Below, in pieces: positions 1 through 5,198 of a stretch of 7,430 nucleotides of DNA. The stretch lies in NCBI GenBank assembly GCA_902492995.1, contig CABUNR010000041.1:1-7430 (forward strand). Reading direction: 5' to 3'. Within the stretch, counting starts at the first letter, position 1. Every line of letters begins with the position of its first letter. Source of the DNA: OMSK01 sp902492995. GTDB taxonomy: Bacteria; Bacillota_I; Bacilli_A; RF39; UBA660. The position numbers were made by a program, and so were the translations under genes. Below the pieces are notes generated by a model, which did not search any database, was not told the DNA's origin, and worked only from the letters and a program-made list of their open reading frames with translations.

Positions 1-55
1 TTTTTTGTACATTTTTATTTTCAACTTTTTGTACATTTTTATATTGACTTTAACA
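1..55. mobile_element. Terminus of an insertion sequence (IS21-like style), rest lies left of the window
   Basis: Two 17-bp direct copies of TTTTTGTACATTTTTAT lie at 2-18 and 26-42, exactly 24 bp apart. The block ends in CTTTAACA at 55, so read on the minus strand the element begins TGTTAAAG. Ends starting TG with several internal short repeats are typical of IS21-family elements. The boundary coincides with the point where the neighbouring recombinase gene stops resembling its family. The repeats and the abrupt gene end are seen directly; the family name is inferred, since no transposase (istA/istB) is in view. Another repeat-ended IS type is possible. Confidence 0.45.
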
Positions 56-465
56 TTAATACAATAATTTGTTATTTTATTTTGCTCTTTTTTCGTTAAT
101 ATATAGATTTTATCTTCTTTATTACTTTTGGGATAGTTAAATGTTAATTCAATGTGATTCATTAATTCTTCATTTATTGCTTTTTTTATACTACCTTTTA
201 CTATAATTGAAATATCTTTTATAGTTTTTTCAGATAAACCATTTTCAGTATTTTTATTCCCACTTTTAGATAATTCTAATAGAAAATTTTGAATAATTCT
301 GTGATTAATATCTTTTAAGTAATAATCACCAAGTTTAGGAATTATATGATTAAATATATTATTTGAATAATTAGCATATGTCGATTCTTTTATATAATTT
401 TTCTTATCTAATAACCATTCATAAACCCAGTCTTTATAAAGTATTTTTTTCTTTAACAATTTCAT
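56..465 (-). pseudogene. Tyrosine recombinase (phage-type integrase), N-terminal fragment cut by an IS
   Basis: On the minus strand, ATG at 465-463 follows AAAGGAG (478-472) with 6 bases between; an alternative ATG at 468 is too close to the ribosome site. The product starts MKLLKKKILYKDWVYEWL. It continues with a SAM-like core-binding domain typical of integrase N-termini, with features such as STYANY, HIIPKLGDYYLKDI, LSEKTIKDI and the domain-closing ILTKKE. About 136 residues remain before the frame runs into the IS end at 55. The catalytic domain with the R...HxxR...Y residues is absent from the window, so this copy should be inactive. Integrases beside type I hsdS genes commonly invert hsdS cassettes and so switch specificity; that role is inferred from the adjacent divergent hsdS. 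Confidence 0.65.
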
Positions 466-550
466 CATTTACTCCTTTCATATTTATTATAAAAGGAAAA
501 TAGAACATTCATTTAGTATTAAACTTAAGGACTAGTTTGGTGGTGAGATA

Positions 551-1753
551 ATGAATGTTCCAAAAATGAGATTTAGAGATTTTAATAATGAATATATAAG
601 TAAAAAACTATCTGATATTTCAGAACTTACTTCAAGTAAAAGAATTTATTTATCTGACTATGTAAACGATGGTATTCCTTTTTATAGAGGAAAAGAAATT
701 ACTGAGTTAAAAGCAAATAAAGATGTATCAGATTTATTATATATAACAAAAGAAAAATATAATGAAATTAAAACAAAATATGGTGTTCCAGAAAAAAACG
801 ATATTTTAATTACTGGAGTTGGAACATTAGGAAATATATACAGAGTAACAAATGAAAATCCCTTTTATTTTAAAGACGGAAATTTAATTTGGTTAAAGAA
901 TATAAAAGAAAACTCAAAATACATAGAATATAACTTGGAAAAAAATAAAAGAAAAATTTTGGATAGTGCAATTGGATCTACGCAAAAGGCTTTAACCATT
1001 GTTGGATTAAGTAAGTTGGAATTTAGCTTCCCATCTTTAAATGAACAAACTAAGGTATCCAATTTTCTATCTTTATTAGATAAAAAAATTGAATTACAAT
1101 CAAAGAAAATTGAAGACCTTAAGTTATTTAAAAAAGGACTTTCTAATGATTTGATTGATTGTATTAATGAATATAATGAGTTTACTTTAGAAGATATTGG
1201 CACTACATATTCTGGATTATCTGGTAAGGCAAAAGAAGATTTTGAAAATGGGAATTCTAAGTTTATAAGCTTCATGAGTGTTTTAAAAGACAAAATAGAA
1301 GTAGATAAATTACCAACTGTTAAGATAGATAGTAATGAAAATCAAAATAAAGTACAAAAAAATGATTTATTTTTTAATACATCATCAGAAACAAAAGAAG
1401 AAGTTGCACTATGCTCAACTATAAATGAAGATATAGATAATTTATATTTAAATAGTTTTTGTTTTGGATATAGAATAAACAATTTAAAATTAGTTAATAA
1501 TGAGTATTTGAATATAATGCTACATTGTACATCTTATAGAAAATTAATTTCTAATTTAGGACAAGGATTTACCAGAGTAAATATATCAAAAAAAGAATTA
1601 ATGAATTTAATTGTGAAGGTACCATCTATAGATGTTCAAACTAAGATAGTTGATATTATAAATAAAGTTAAAAATATAATTGATTTAGAAGTAATAAAAC
1701 TTTCTAAATTACTTGAATTTAAAAAGGGCTTAATGCAACAATTATTTATATAG
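551..1753 (+). CDS. hsdS: Type I restriction-modification specificity subunit (HsdS)
   Basis: HsdS is the DNA-recognition subunit of type I restriction-modification complexes and acts with HsdM (methylation) and HsdR (cleavage). The 400-aa product has the usual duplicated layout. Target recognition domain 1 spans about residues 1-160 and central conserved region about 161-201 (NEQTKVSNFLSLLDKKIE, then LKLFKKGLSNDL). Target recognition domain 2 spans about 210-357, and the C-terminal conserved region about 358-400 repeats the pattern (DVQTKIVDIINKV, then FKKGLMQQLF). Length is normal, so it appears complete. The start is supported by GGTGAG at 542-547 and by the family-typical MNVPKMRF opening. 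No hsdM or hsdR is in the window, so it may be a storage cassette or belong to a system further left. No clear promoter was found in the 85-base gap to the divergent integrase fragment. Confidence 0.92.
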   Translation: MNVPKMRFRDFNNEYISKKLSDISELTSSKRIYLSDYVNDGIPFYRGKEITELKANKDVSDLLYITKEKYNEIKTKYGVPEKNDILITGVGTLGNIYRVTNENPFYFKDGNLIWLKNIKENSKYIEYNLEKNKRKILDSAIGSTQKALTIVGLSKLEFSFPSLNEQTKVSNFLSLLDKKIELQSKKIEDLKLFKKGLSNDLIDCINEYNEFTLEDIGTTYSGLSGKAKEDFENGNSKFISFMSVLKDKIEVDKLPTVKIDSNENQNKVQKNDLFFNTSSETKEEVALCSTINEDIDNLYLNSFCFGYRINNLKLVNNEYLNIMLHCTSYRKLISNLGQGFTRVNISKKELMNLIVKVPSIDVQTKIVDIINKVKNIIDLEVIKLSKLLEFKKGLMQQLFI

Positions 1754-1791
1754 GTGAGTAACATTAATATCATCTCGGCACAATTTTGCAT

Positions 1792-1817
1792 AAAAAAGCA
1801 CAAAAAAGCATCAAAAA
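1792..1817. other. Phased A-tracts upstream of promoter repeat 1
   Basis: Three A-tracts (A6 at 1792-1797, A6 at 1802-1807, A5 at 1813-1817) have centres about 10 bp apart and end 4 bp before the -35 box at 1822. A-tracts repeated at the helical period are known to bend DNA and can act as UP elements. The spacing is seen directly; the promoter-enhancing role is inferred. Confidence 0.5.
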
Positions 1818-1821
1818 GTCA

Positions 1822-1849
1822 TTGACTTATAAAGGTCAAGTGCTAAAAT
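1822..1849 (+). promoter_or_regulatory. Promoter-like repeat 1 with overlapping inverted repeat
   Basis: TTGACT at 1822-1827 is separated by 16 bp from TAAAAT at 1844-1849, with an extended TG at 1841-1842. The -35 and spacer form a near-palindrome, TTGACTT-ATAA-AGGTCAA (1822-1839), with one mismatch. The start region is followed by GGTAAAATAG (1852-1861), which recurs in the other three repeats. No ORF of note follows directly. Confidence 0.6.
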
Positions 1850-1892
1850 AAGGTAAAATAGTGTTAGTATTTTGATGTAGGCAAACTTTTGC

Positions 1893-1938
1893 AAAAAAAA
1901 AGCCAAAAAAAGCCAAAAAAAGCAAAAAATTGCAAAAA
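1893..1938. other. Phased A-tracts upstream of promoter repeat 2
   Basis: Five A-tracts of 9, 7, 7, 6 and 5 A at 1893-1901, 1905-1911, 1915-1921, 1924-1929 and 1934-1938 are separated by GC or GCC interruptions, giving a period near 10 bp. They end 17 bp before the -35 at 1956. This is a strong candidate for intrinsically curved DNA. Slipped-strand expansion is an alternative origin. Confidence 0.5.
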
Positions 1939-1955
1939 GAAGTAAAATTTAGTCA

Positions 1956-1983
1956 TTGACTTAATATTTTATAGTGCTATTAT
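1956..1983 (+). promoter_or_regulatory. Promoter-like repeat 2
   Basis: TTGACT at 1956-1961, a 16-bp gap, then TATTAT at 1978-1983 with an extended TG at 1975-1976. It shares the downstream block GGTAAAGTAG (1986-1995) with the other repeats but lacks the palindrome in the spacer. No gene starts directly behind it. Confidence 0.6.
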
Positions 1984-2049
1984 ATGGTAAAGTAGTGATA
2001 ATTTTATATTGAAATAAATTATTTTACATCAAAATAAATTACATATTAC

Positions 2050-2077
2050 TTGATTTGTTATATGTAGATGTTAAAAT
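2050..2077 (+). promoter_or_regulatory. Promoter-like repeat 3 (most divergent copy)
   Basis: TTGATT at 2050-2055, a 16-bp gap, then TAAAAT at 2072-2077 with TG at 2069-2070. It is followed by GATAAACTAG (2080-2089), a variant of the GGTAAAGTAG block seen after copies 1 and 2. Both the spacing and the downstream block match the other copies, so it is counted as a member of the array. Confidence 0.45.
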
Positions 2078-2158
2078 ATGATAAACTAGTCAATTTATTG
2101 GCTAAAGAAAAAATATAAAATAATCTTAAAAAATAAAAAATTTTATAAAATAATATTA

Positions 2159-2186
2159 TTGACTTATAAAAGTCAAGTGATAGAAT
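2159..2186 (+). promoter_or_regulatory. Promoter-like repeat 4, likely promoter of the small DNA-binding protein operon
   Basis: TTGACT at 2159-2164, a 16-bp gap, then TAGAAT at 2181-2186 with extended TG at 2178-2179. A perfect palindrome TTGACTT-ATAA-AAGTCAA (2159-2176) overlaps the -35 and spacer and looks like an operator for a dimeric repressor. It is the last of four copies and the one closest to the leader at 2211-2466 and the genes at 2538 and 2694. The repressor is unknown; the 50-aa ribbon-helix-helix protein is one candidate. Confidence 0.65.
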
Positions 2187-2210
2187 ATAGTAAAGTAGCA
2201 ATAGCTATGC

Positions 2211-2236
2211 AAGGAGGACAATGTCTTCCTTTTTTT
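2211..2236 (+). terminator. Early leader hairpin with T-run (possible attenuator)
   Basis: A 9-bp stem with one G-U pair (2211-2219 with 2223-2231, loop AAT) is followed by T2232-2236. It lies only about 20-45 nt behind the expected start from promoter repeat 4. Its left arm contains the GGAGG ribosome site of the 7-codon leader ORF, so folding would also hide that site. It could end transcription early or control translation; neither is proven. Confidence 0.45.
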
Positions 2237-2247
2237 ATGCTATTTAA
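2221..2247 (+). CDS. Possible 8-residue leader peptide
   Basis: An ATG at 2221 reads MSSFFYAI and stops at TAA 2245-2247. It is preceded by GGAGG at 2213-2217 with a short 3-base gap. Its stop overlaps the AAAGGAGG ribosome site of the next micro-ORF, a layout seen in leader peptides and coupled translation. It is too short for any family call, and the ATG may instead be incidental to the hairpin. Confidence 0.25.
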   Translation: MSSFFYAI

Positions 2248-2261
2248 AGGAGGTGATGATC

Positions 2262-2309
2262 ATGCTATATCATCCTATAAATATTATAAATTTAATTAAA
2301 ATAGGATGA
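2262..2309 (+). CDS. Possible 15-aa leader peptide with a strong ribosome site
   Basis: AAAGGAGGTGAT (2246-2257), close to a perfect Shine-Dalgarno sequence, precedes ATG at 2262 by 8 bases from GGAGG; an in-frame ATG lies at 2256. The peptide is MLYHPINIINLIKIG, hydrophobic and ending at TGA 2307-2309. The ORF is bracketed by the inverted repeat TCATCCTAT (2270-2278) and ATAGGATGA (2301-2309), so translation would compete with folding. It could be a leader peptide, a small membrane-active peptide, or chance. The ribosome site is the main support. Confidence 0.35.
   Translation: MLYHPINIINLIKIG
2270..2309 (+). repeat. Inverted repeat in the leader
   Basis: TCATCCTAT at 2270-2278 is the exact reverse complement of ATAGGATGA at 2301-2309, giving a 9-bp stem with a 22-base AT-rich loop. 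The motif CATCCT or its complement AGGATG recurs at 2357, 2382 and 2511, so alternative pairings within the leader RNA are possible. Confidence 0.5.
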
Positions 2310-2367
2310 TGACTATATTTGTTTAAATATTATATATAAAGAGTTAAATAGTAATGCATCCTTTATA

Positions 2368-2406
2368 TCAACCTACGAAGTAGGATGAATTTCGTAAGTA
2401 CGAAAT
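2368..2406 (+). repeat. Two adjacent hairpins in the leader
   Basis: The first hairpin pairs CCTAC (2372-2376) with GTAGG (2380-2384) across a GAA loop, extended by TCA/TGA after an A-A mismatch. The second pairs ATTTCGTA (2389-2396) with TACGAAAT (2399-2406). The two are separated only by AT-pair bases. CATCC at 2357-2361 could instead pair with GGATG at 2383-2387, which would break the first hairpin. Confidence 0.45.
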
Positions 2407-2409
2407 AAG

Positions 2410-2466
2410 AATAGCACCCCAACAAGTCCTTAATTTATAAGGATTTTTTTAGCTTGTGGTGCTATT
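2410..2466 (+). terminator. Terminator hairpin nested inside a long outer stem
   Basis: The inner hairpin TCCTTA (2427-2432) / TAAGGA (2438-2443) is followed by seven T (2444-2450), a normal intrinsic terminator. Around it AATAGCACC (2410-2418) pairs with GGTGCTATT (2458-2466), and ACAAG (2422-2426) with CTTGT (2453-2457), leaving only a CCA bulge. The outer stem can form only in transcripts that read past the T-run. It would end the leader about 70 bases before the 50-aa gene, so control by read-through is plausible. Use as a DNA structure (origin or transfer site) is an alternative. Confidence 0.6.
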
Positions 2467-2537
2467 ATCTTATCCTGCTTTTTTAATTATTGCTAAATTT
2501 GAATAGGAAATCATCCTATTTAGGAAGGAGGAAATGT

Positions 2538-2690
2538 ATGAGAATATTTAAATTATATTTACCAATAGACTTATTTAATAGAATTAAATTAATGTCTAAA
2601 TTTTATGGTGTATCTATTTCTAAAATGATGACTCAGTTATTAGAAATGGGATATTTAAAAATGTTAGAGTCAAATACGAAAGGAGAGTAA
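2538..2690 (+). CDS. Ribbon-helix-helix (CopG/Arc-like) DNA-binding protein, 50 aa
   Basis: The ATG at 2538 is chosen because AAGGAGG (2525-2531) lies 6 bases upstream; the open frame reaches back to 2490 but that start has no ribosome site. The 50-residue product begins with a short basic strand (MRIFKLYLP, residues 1-9). Two predicted helices follow (about 10-24, DLFNRIKLMSKFYGV, and about 27-43, ISKMMTQLLEMGYLKML). This is the pattern of small dimeric ribbon-helix-helix repressors found in plasmids and integrative elements. Its last codons contain the ribosome site of the next gene, which starts 3 bases after the stop, so the two are probably co-translated. Probable roles are autoregulation or control of copy or excision; the target is unknown. 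Confidence 0.65.
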   Translation: MRIFKLYLPIDLFNRIKLMSKFYGVSISKMMTQLLEMGYLKMLESNTKGE

Positions 2691-2693
2691 TAA

Positions 2694-2993
2694 ATGAATT
2701 TTGATAAATATCTAAAGATACCTATGTTCCTAGCTGATGATATGAATATAGGACATAGTGGTAAAATGTTATATGCTAGATTATTATTACTAACATATAA
2801 AGAAGGATATTGTTATGCGGATAATATTTATTTAGGTAATTTAATAGGTGTAGGATCAAGAAGAATAACGAAACTATTAAAAGAGTTATCAGATAACAAT
2901 TATATAACCATGGAATATAAACATAAATTCCAAAGAAAAATTTATATTAATAAAAGTAAATATACATCCATTAATTTAGAAGAAATGTACTAA
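2694..2993 (+). CDS. Winged-helix protein resembling replication-initiator N-terminal/HTH_36 domains
   Basis: The start is supported by AAGGAGAG (2680-2687) inside the end of the upstream gene. The 99-aa product opens KIPMFLADDMNIGHSGKMLYARLLLLTYKEG. This is the pattern of DNA-binding domains in RepA_N/HTH_36 proteins of plasmids and integrative elements. A helix-turn-helix with wing follows at about residues 43-82 (YLGNLIGVGSRRITKLLKEL, then NNYITMEY and RKIYIN). It is much shorter than full replication initiators, lacks any further domain, and seems intact rather than cut. It probably binds DNA of the element as a regulator or an accessory replication factor. Function beyond DNA binding is inferred from family resemblance only. 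Confidence 0.6.
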   Translation: MNFDKYLKIPMFLADDMNIGHSGKMLYARLLLLTYKEGYCYADNIYLGNLIGVGSRRITKLLKELSDNNYITMEYKHKFQRKIYINKSKYTSINLEEMY

Positions 2994-3012
2994 ATAATTG
3001 GATGTATTTTTT
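2963..3012 (+). terminator. Weak terminator overlapping the end of the winged-helix gene
   Basis: TACATCCA (2963-2970) pairs with TGGATGTA (2999-3006), followed by six T (3007-3012). The loop is long (28 nt) and holds the stop codon, so efficiency is doubtful. A separate 12-bp palindrome GATGTATACATC lies just beyond, at 3023-3034, and may be a protein-binding site. Confidence 0.35.
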
Positions 3013-3089
3013 ACATTCAATGGATGTATACATCTAAAATAATATAATAAATTAAATATAAAAAATATTAATATTATAAATTTAGTATG

Positions 3090-3109
3090 ATTAATACAAC
3101 TGTATTAAT
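3090..3109. promoter_or_regulatory. Perfect 20-bp palindrome, candidate operator upstream of the recombinase block
   Basis: ATTAATAC at 3090-3097 and GTATTAAT at 3102-3109 are exact inverted copies around AACT. The site is 42 bases before the first micro-ORF. No convincing -35/-10 pair was seen beside it in this AT-rich stretch. It is a candidate site for a dimeric repressor. Confidence 0.4.
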
Positions 3110-3151
3110 TAAATTAATTTAAATAAATTAATTAAGAAAGGAAGTTGATAT

Positions 3152-3226
3152 ATGTATGATAAAAAATTAATTTTAAACATAAGTTTAAATAGGTGGTTTA
3201 ATTATGGAAGGAGCCTATTTGAATAA
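3152..3226 (+). CDS. Small hypothetical protein, 24 aa, first of three micro-ORFs before the recombinase
   Basis: ATG at 3152 is preceded by AAAGGAAG (3137-3144). The product reads MYDKKLILNISLNRWFNYGR and ends SLFE. A palindrome TTTAAAC-ATAA-GTTTAAA lies inside it at 3172-3189. The next micro-ORF starts within it at 3204. No family is recognised. It may serve mainly as a leader for coupled translation. Confidence 0.35.
   Translation: MYDKKLILNISLNRWFNYGRSLFE
3172..3189. promoter_or_regulatory. Perfect 18-bp palindrome inside the first micro-ORF
   Basis: TTTAAAC (3172-3178) and GTTTAAA (3183-3189) flank ATAA. The 7-4-7 layout and the ATAA centre are the same as in the palindrome at promoter repeat 4 (2159-2176), though the arms differ. 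It could be an operator or an RNA hairpin preceding the second micro-ORF. Confidence 0.35.
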
Positions 3227-3302
3227 AATTTCATTTAAAGATCTTATTTTAAAGTACTTAATCGAAGAGATAACTAAGGAAGAAGGAGTAAATAATAATT
3301 AA
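3204..3302 (+). CDS. Small hypothetical protein, up to 32 aa
   Basis: Two starts are possible. ATG at 3204 has AGGTGG at 3191-3196. TTG at 3219 has the better ribosome site, GGAAGGAG (3206-3213), 5 bases upstream. From the TTG the product is 27 aa, beginning MNKISFKDLILKYLIEEITK and ending in acidic and Asn residues; it is probably one amphipathic helix. Its stop TAA (3300-3302) shares a base with the ATG of the next micro-ORF. It lies in the same strand and run as the serine recombinase. No family is recognised. Confidence 0.4.
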   Translation: MEGAYLNKISFKDLILKYLIEEITKEEGVNNN

Positions 3303-3388
3303 TGATTTGCAAAAATCAATTAATGATGTTATCATTCATTTGTCTTAATACCCAATTAAGTAAGAGGATTGGAGGAATGAATGAATAA
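3302..3388 (+). CDS. Possible coupled micro-ORF, 28 aa, overlapping the recombinase start
   Basis: ATG at 3302 overlaps the preceding stop (TAATG). The frame runs to TAA at 3386-3388, ending 8 bases inside the recombinase gene. The product begins MICKNQLMMLSFICLNTQLS. It has no ribosome site at normal distance, so translation would depend on coupling. Hairpins lie within it: AATGAT/ATCATT (3322-3336) and CTTAAT/ATTAAG (3344-3360), the latter just before the recombinase ribosome site. It may be no more than the spacer of a coupled system. Confidence 0.25.
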   Translation: MICKNQLMMLSFICLNTQLSKRIGGMNE

Positions 3389-5051
3389 TACTTACTTAAA
3401 TGGATTAGATTTCAATGTTGGAATCTATATAAGATTATCTCAAGAAGATAAGGACAAAAAATATGAATCTGATAGTGAAAGTGTAATTAATCAAAAAGAA
3501 TTATTAAGAAATTATGTTAAAAGTAATAATTTTAATTTAGTTAAAGAATATGTAGATGATGGATTTTCTGGAACTGATTTTGAAAGACCTGGATTTCAGA
3601 GAATGTTGGAAGATATTAACAATAAAAAGATAAATTGTGTAATAGTAAAAGATTTATCAAGACTTGGTCGTGATCATGTTATGACTGGCTATTATATTGA
3701 GACATTCTTTCCTGAAAATAATATTAGATTTATTTCTATATTAGAATCTTTTGATAGTTTTAAAAATCAAGCTAGTAATGATTCATCAACATTTATAATT
3801 GCTTGTAACGATTATTATAGTAAACAAAATTCAATTAAAATTAGAAATGTCTTAAACGAGAAAAGAAAAAGTGGAAAGTTTGTAGGTAGTCTTCCATGCT
3901 ATGGATATATGAGAGATCCAGAAGATAAAGGACATTTAATACCTAATCCAGAAACAGCACCAATTGTTAAAAAAATATTTAAATGGAGAGCTGATGGTAT
4001 TGGACCCACAGAAATAGCTAATAGACTTAATAAAGCCCATGTAGTTACTCCTAGTGGTTATAAAAAGACTAATTATTCATCAAGATTAATTGATAGAGAT
4101 AATTGGAATATATCCACAGTAAAAAAGATATTAATTAATAGAGTTTATACAGGTGATTTAGTTCAACATACTCAAACTAAAGTAAGTTACAAATCTAAAA
4201 AGAAAATAGCAGTTGATGAAAAGTTTTGGATAGTAGTTAATAATACTCATGAGGCATTAGTTGATAAAGATACTTTTGAATATGTTAATAATTTAAGAAA
4301 AAGAAATACTAGAAATTATGGAGTAAAAACTGGCAGAGAAAAAAGATTATTAGAAGGAAAGTTATTTTGCAAAGAATGTTCTAATAGATTAACAGTATTA
4401 TATAGAAGAAATTTAGATTATTGGTCAGTTAATTGCAATAGATATTCTAGAGATCCAGTTAGAGGTAGATGTTATTCACATTTTTATCCATATAATTATT
4501 TAGAAGAACAAGTATTAGAACAAATAAATAGTTCAGTTTCTAAATTAATTAAAGAATTAGATTTAAAAGAACTTAATAATGAAGTTGTTAAAAGTGTTCA
4601 TAAAGAAACTAATAATATTGATAAAACTATTAAAAATTTAGAAGTTGAAAAAGAAAAGATAACTAAAAGAATTAACACTTTATATGATGATAGATGTGAT
4701 GGAGTAATATCTGCAGAAGTTTATAAAGAACTTGCTAAAGAATCTGAAACTAAATTAAAAGAAATTAATGATTTAATTGATAATGAAAAAATTAAGAAAT
4801 ATAAAATTAAAAAACGAGTAGATGTTTTACCTGATTATACTAAGAAAATTAAAAAACTATTGGATTTAAATAAACCTAAAAAAGAATTGATAGATACATT
4901 AGTAGATAAAATAGTTATAGATAAGGATAGAAATATTACTATATATTTTAAATATGATATTGTACCAGTGGTTTCATTTAAATATCAGAATAGGAATTTA
5001 GCTCGTAATCCATATGGTAGAAAAGGTAAAAATCAATATAGTAAAGATTAA
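3381..5051 (+). CDS. Large serine recombinase (site-specific integrase)
   Basis: Large serine recombinases integrate and excise mobile elements between att sites through a 5'-phosphoserine intermediate. The 556-aa length is typical. The N-terminal resolvase domain (about residues 12-155) has the catalytic motif YIRLS with Ser20 and Arg18, the DGFSGTDFERPGF segment (60-72), and the DLSRLGRDH active-site motif with Arg94 and Arg97. The recombinase domain follows (about 165-270, GYMRDP to NRVYTGDL). A zinc ribbon has Cys330, Cys333, Cys352 and Cys364, and a charged coiled coil spans about 405-480. All key residues are present, so it should be active. The start has GGAGG at 3371-3375, 5 bases upstream. 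It sits about 470 bases from the split amidase, the usual place for an integrase beside its att site. Confidence 0.95.
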   Translation: MNNTYLNGLDFNVGIYIRLSQEDKDKKYESDSESVINQKELLRNYVKSNNFNLVKEYVDDGFSGTDFERPGFQRMLEDINNKKINCVIVKDLSRLGRDHVMTGYYIETFFPENNIRFISILESFDSFKNQASNDSSTFIIACNDYYSKQNSIKIRNVLNEKRKSGKFVGSLPCYGYMRDPEDKGHLIPNPETAPIVKKIFKWRADGIGPTEIANRLNKAHVVTPSGYKKTNYSSRLIDRDNWNISTVKKILINRVYTGDLVQHTQTKVSYKSKKKIAVDEKFWIVVNNTHEALVDKDTFEYVNNLRKRNTRNYGVKTGREKRLLEGKLFCKECSNRLTVLYRRNLDYWSVNCNRYSRDPVRGRCYSHFYPYNYLEEQVLEQINSSVSKLIKELDLKELNNEVVKSVHKETNNIDKTIKNLEVEKEKITKRINTLYDDRCDGVISAEVYKELAKESETKLKEINDLIDNEKIKKYKIKKRVDVLPDYTKKIKKLLDLNKPKKELIDTLVDKIVIDKDRNITIYFKYDIVPVVSFKYQNRNLARNPYGRKGKNQYSKD

Positions 5052-5056
5052 TGTTT

Positions 5057-5094
5057 AAGCCCTAACTAGTTTATCTAGCTAGGGCTTATTTTTT
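5057..5094 (+). terminator. Intrinsic terminator of the serine recombinase
   Basis: AAGCCCTAACTAG (5057-5069) pairs with CTAGCTAGGGCTT (5075-5087) apart from one A-C mismatch. The loop is TTTAT, followed by ATTTTTT (5088-5094). It starts 5 bases after the recombinase stop codon. Confidence 0.9.
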
Positions 5095-5141
5095 GTTTAT
5101 ACAAATTTATGATAATAATAAGACATTTTTTTGACCTGAAT

Positions 5142-5170
5142 TTGACGCTTTTTAGATGTTGATATATGAT
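5142..5170 (+). promoter_or_regulatory. Sigma-A promoter of the 71-aa gene
   Basis: TTGACG (5142-5147) and TATGAT (5165-5170) are separated by 17 bp, close to the consensus. The expected start near 5177 leaves a leader of about 20 bases with AAAGGAGGG (5186-5194) before ATG 5199. This makes the gene independent of the recombinase, which is closed off by the terminator at 5057-5094. Confidence 0.7.
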
Positions 5171-5198
5171 AATCTATAAGTAGCAAAGGAGGGATAAC

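Noticed and set aside
531..550. Resemblance between ACTAGTTTGGTGGTGAGAT before hsdS and ACTAGTCAGGTGGAGAT at the amidase junction, as a left att site
   Set aside because: The match is short, needs a gap, and includes the common ACTAGT hexamer and a ribosome site. No amidase 5' half lies next to it, so it does not fit as the left junction.
470..550. Promoters for hsdS and the divergent integrase
   Set aside because: A TATAAT-like box on the minus strand (491-486) has no acceptable -35 at normal spacing, and none was found for hsdS.
865..1293. Long minus-strand open frame inside hsdS (142 codons)
   Set aside because: It lies fully opposite the well-supported hsdS frame, has no ribosome site and resembles no family. 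It is a by-product of AT-rich codon use.
1890..1940. CRISPR or iteron array in the AAAAAAAGCC repeats
   Set aside because: The units are 10 bp or shorter with no spacers. They are better described as phased A-tracts or a low-complexity run.
2490..2537. Upstream extension of the 50-aa ribbon-helix-helix gene to an ATG at 2490
   Set aside because: No ribosome site at 2490, and the added 16 residues do not fit the fold. AAGGAGG sits just before the ATG at 2538.
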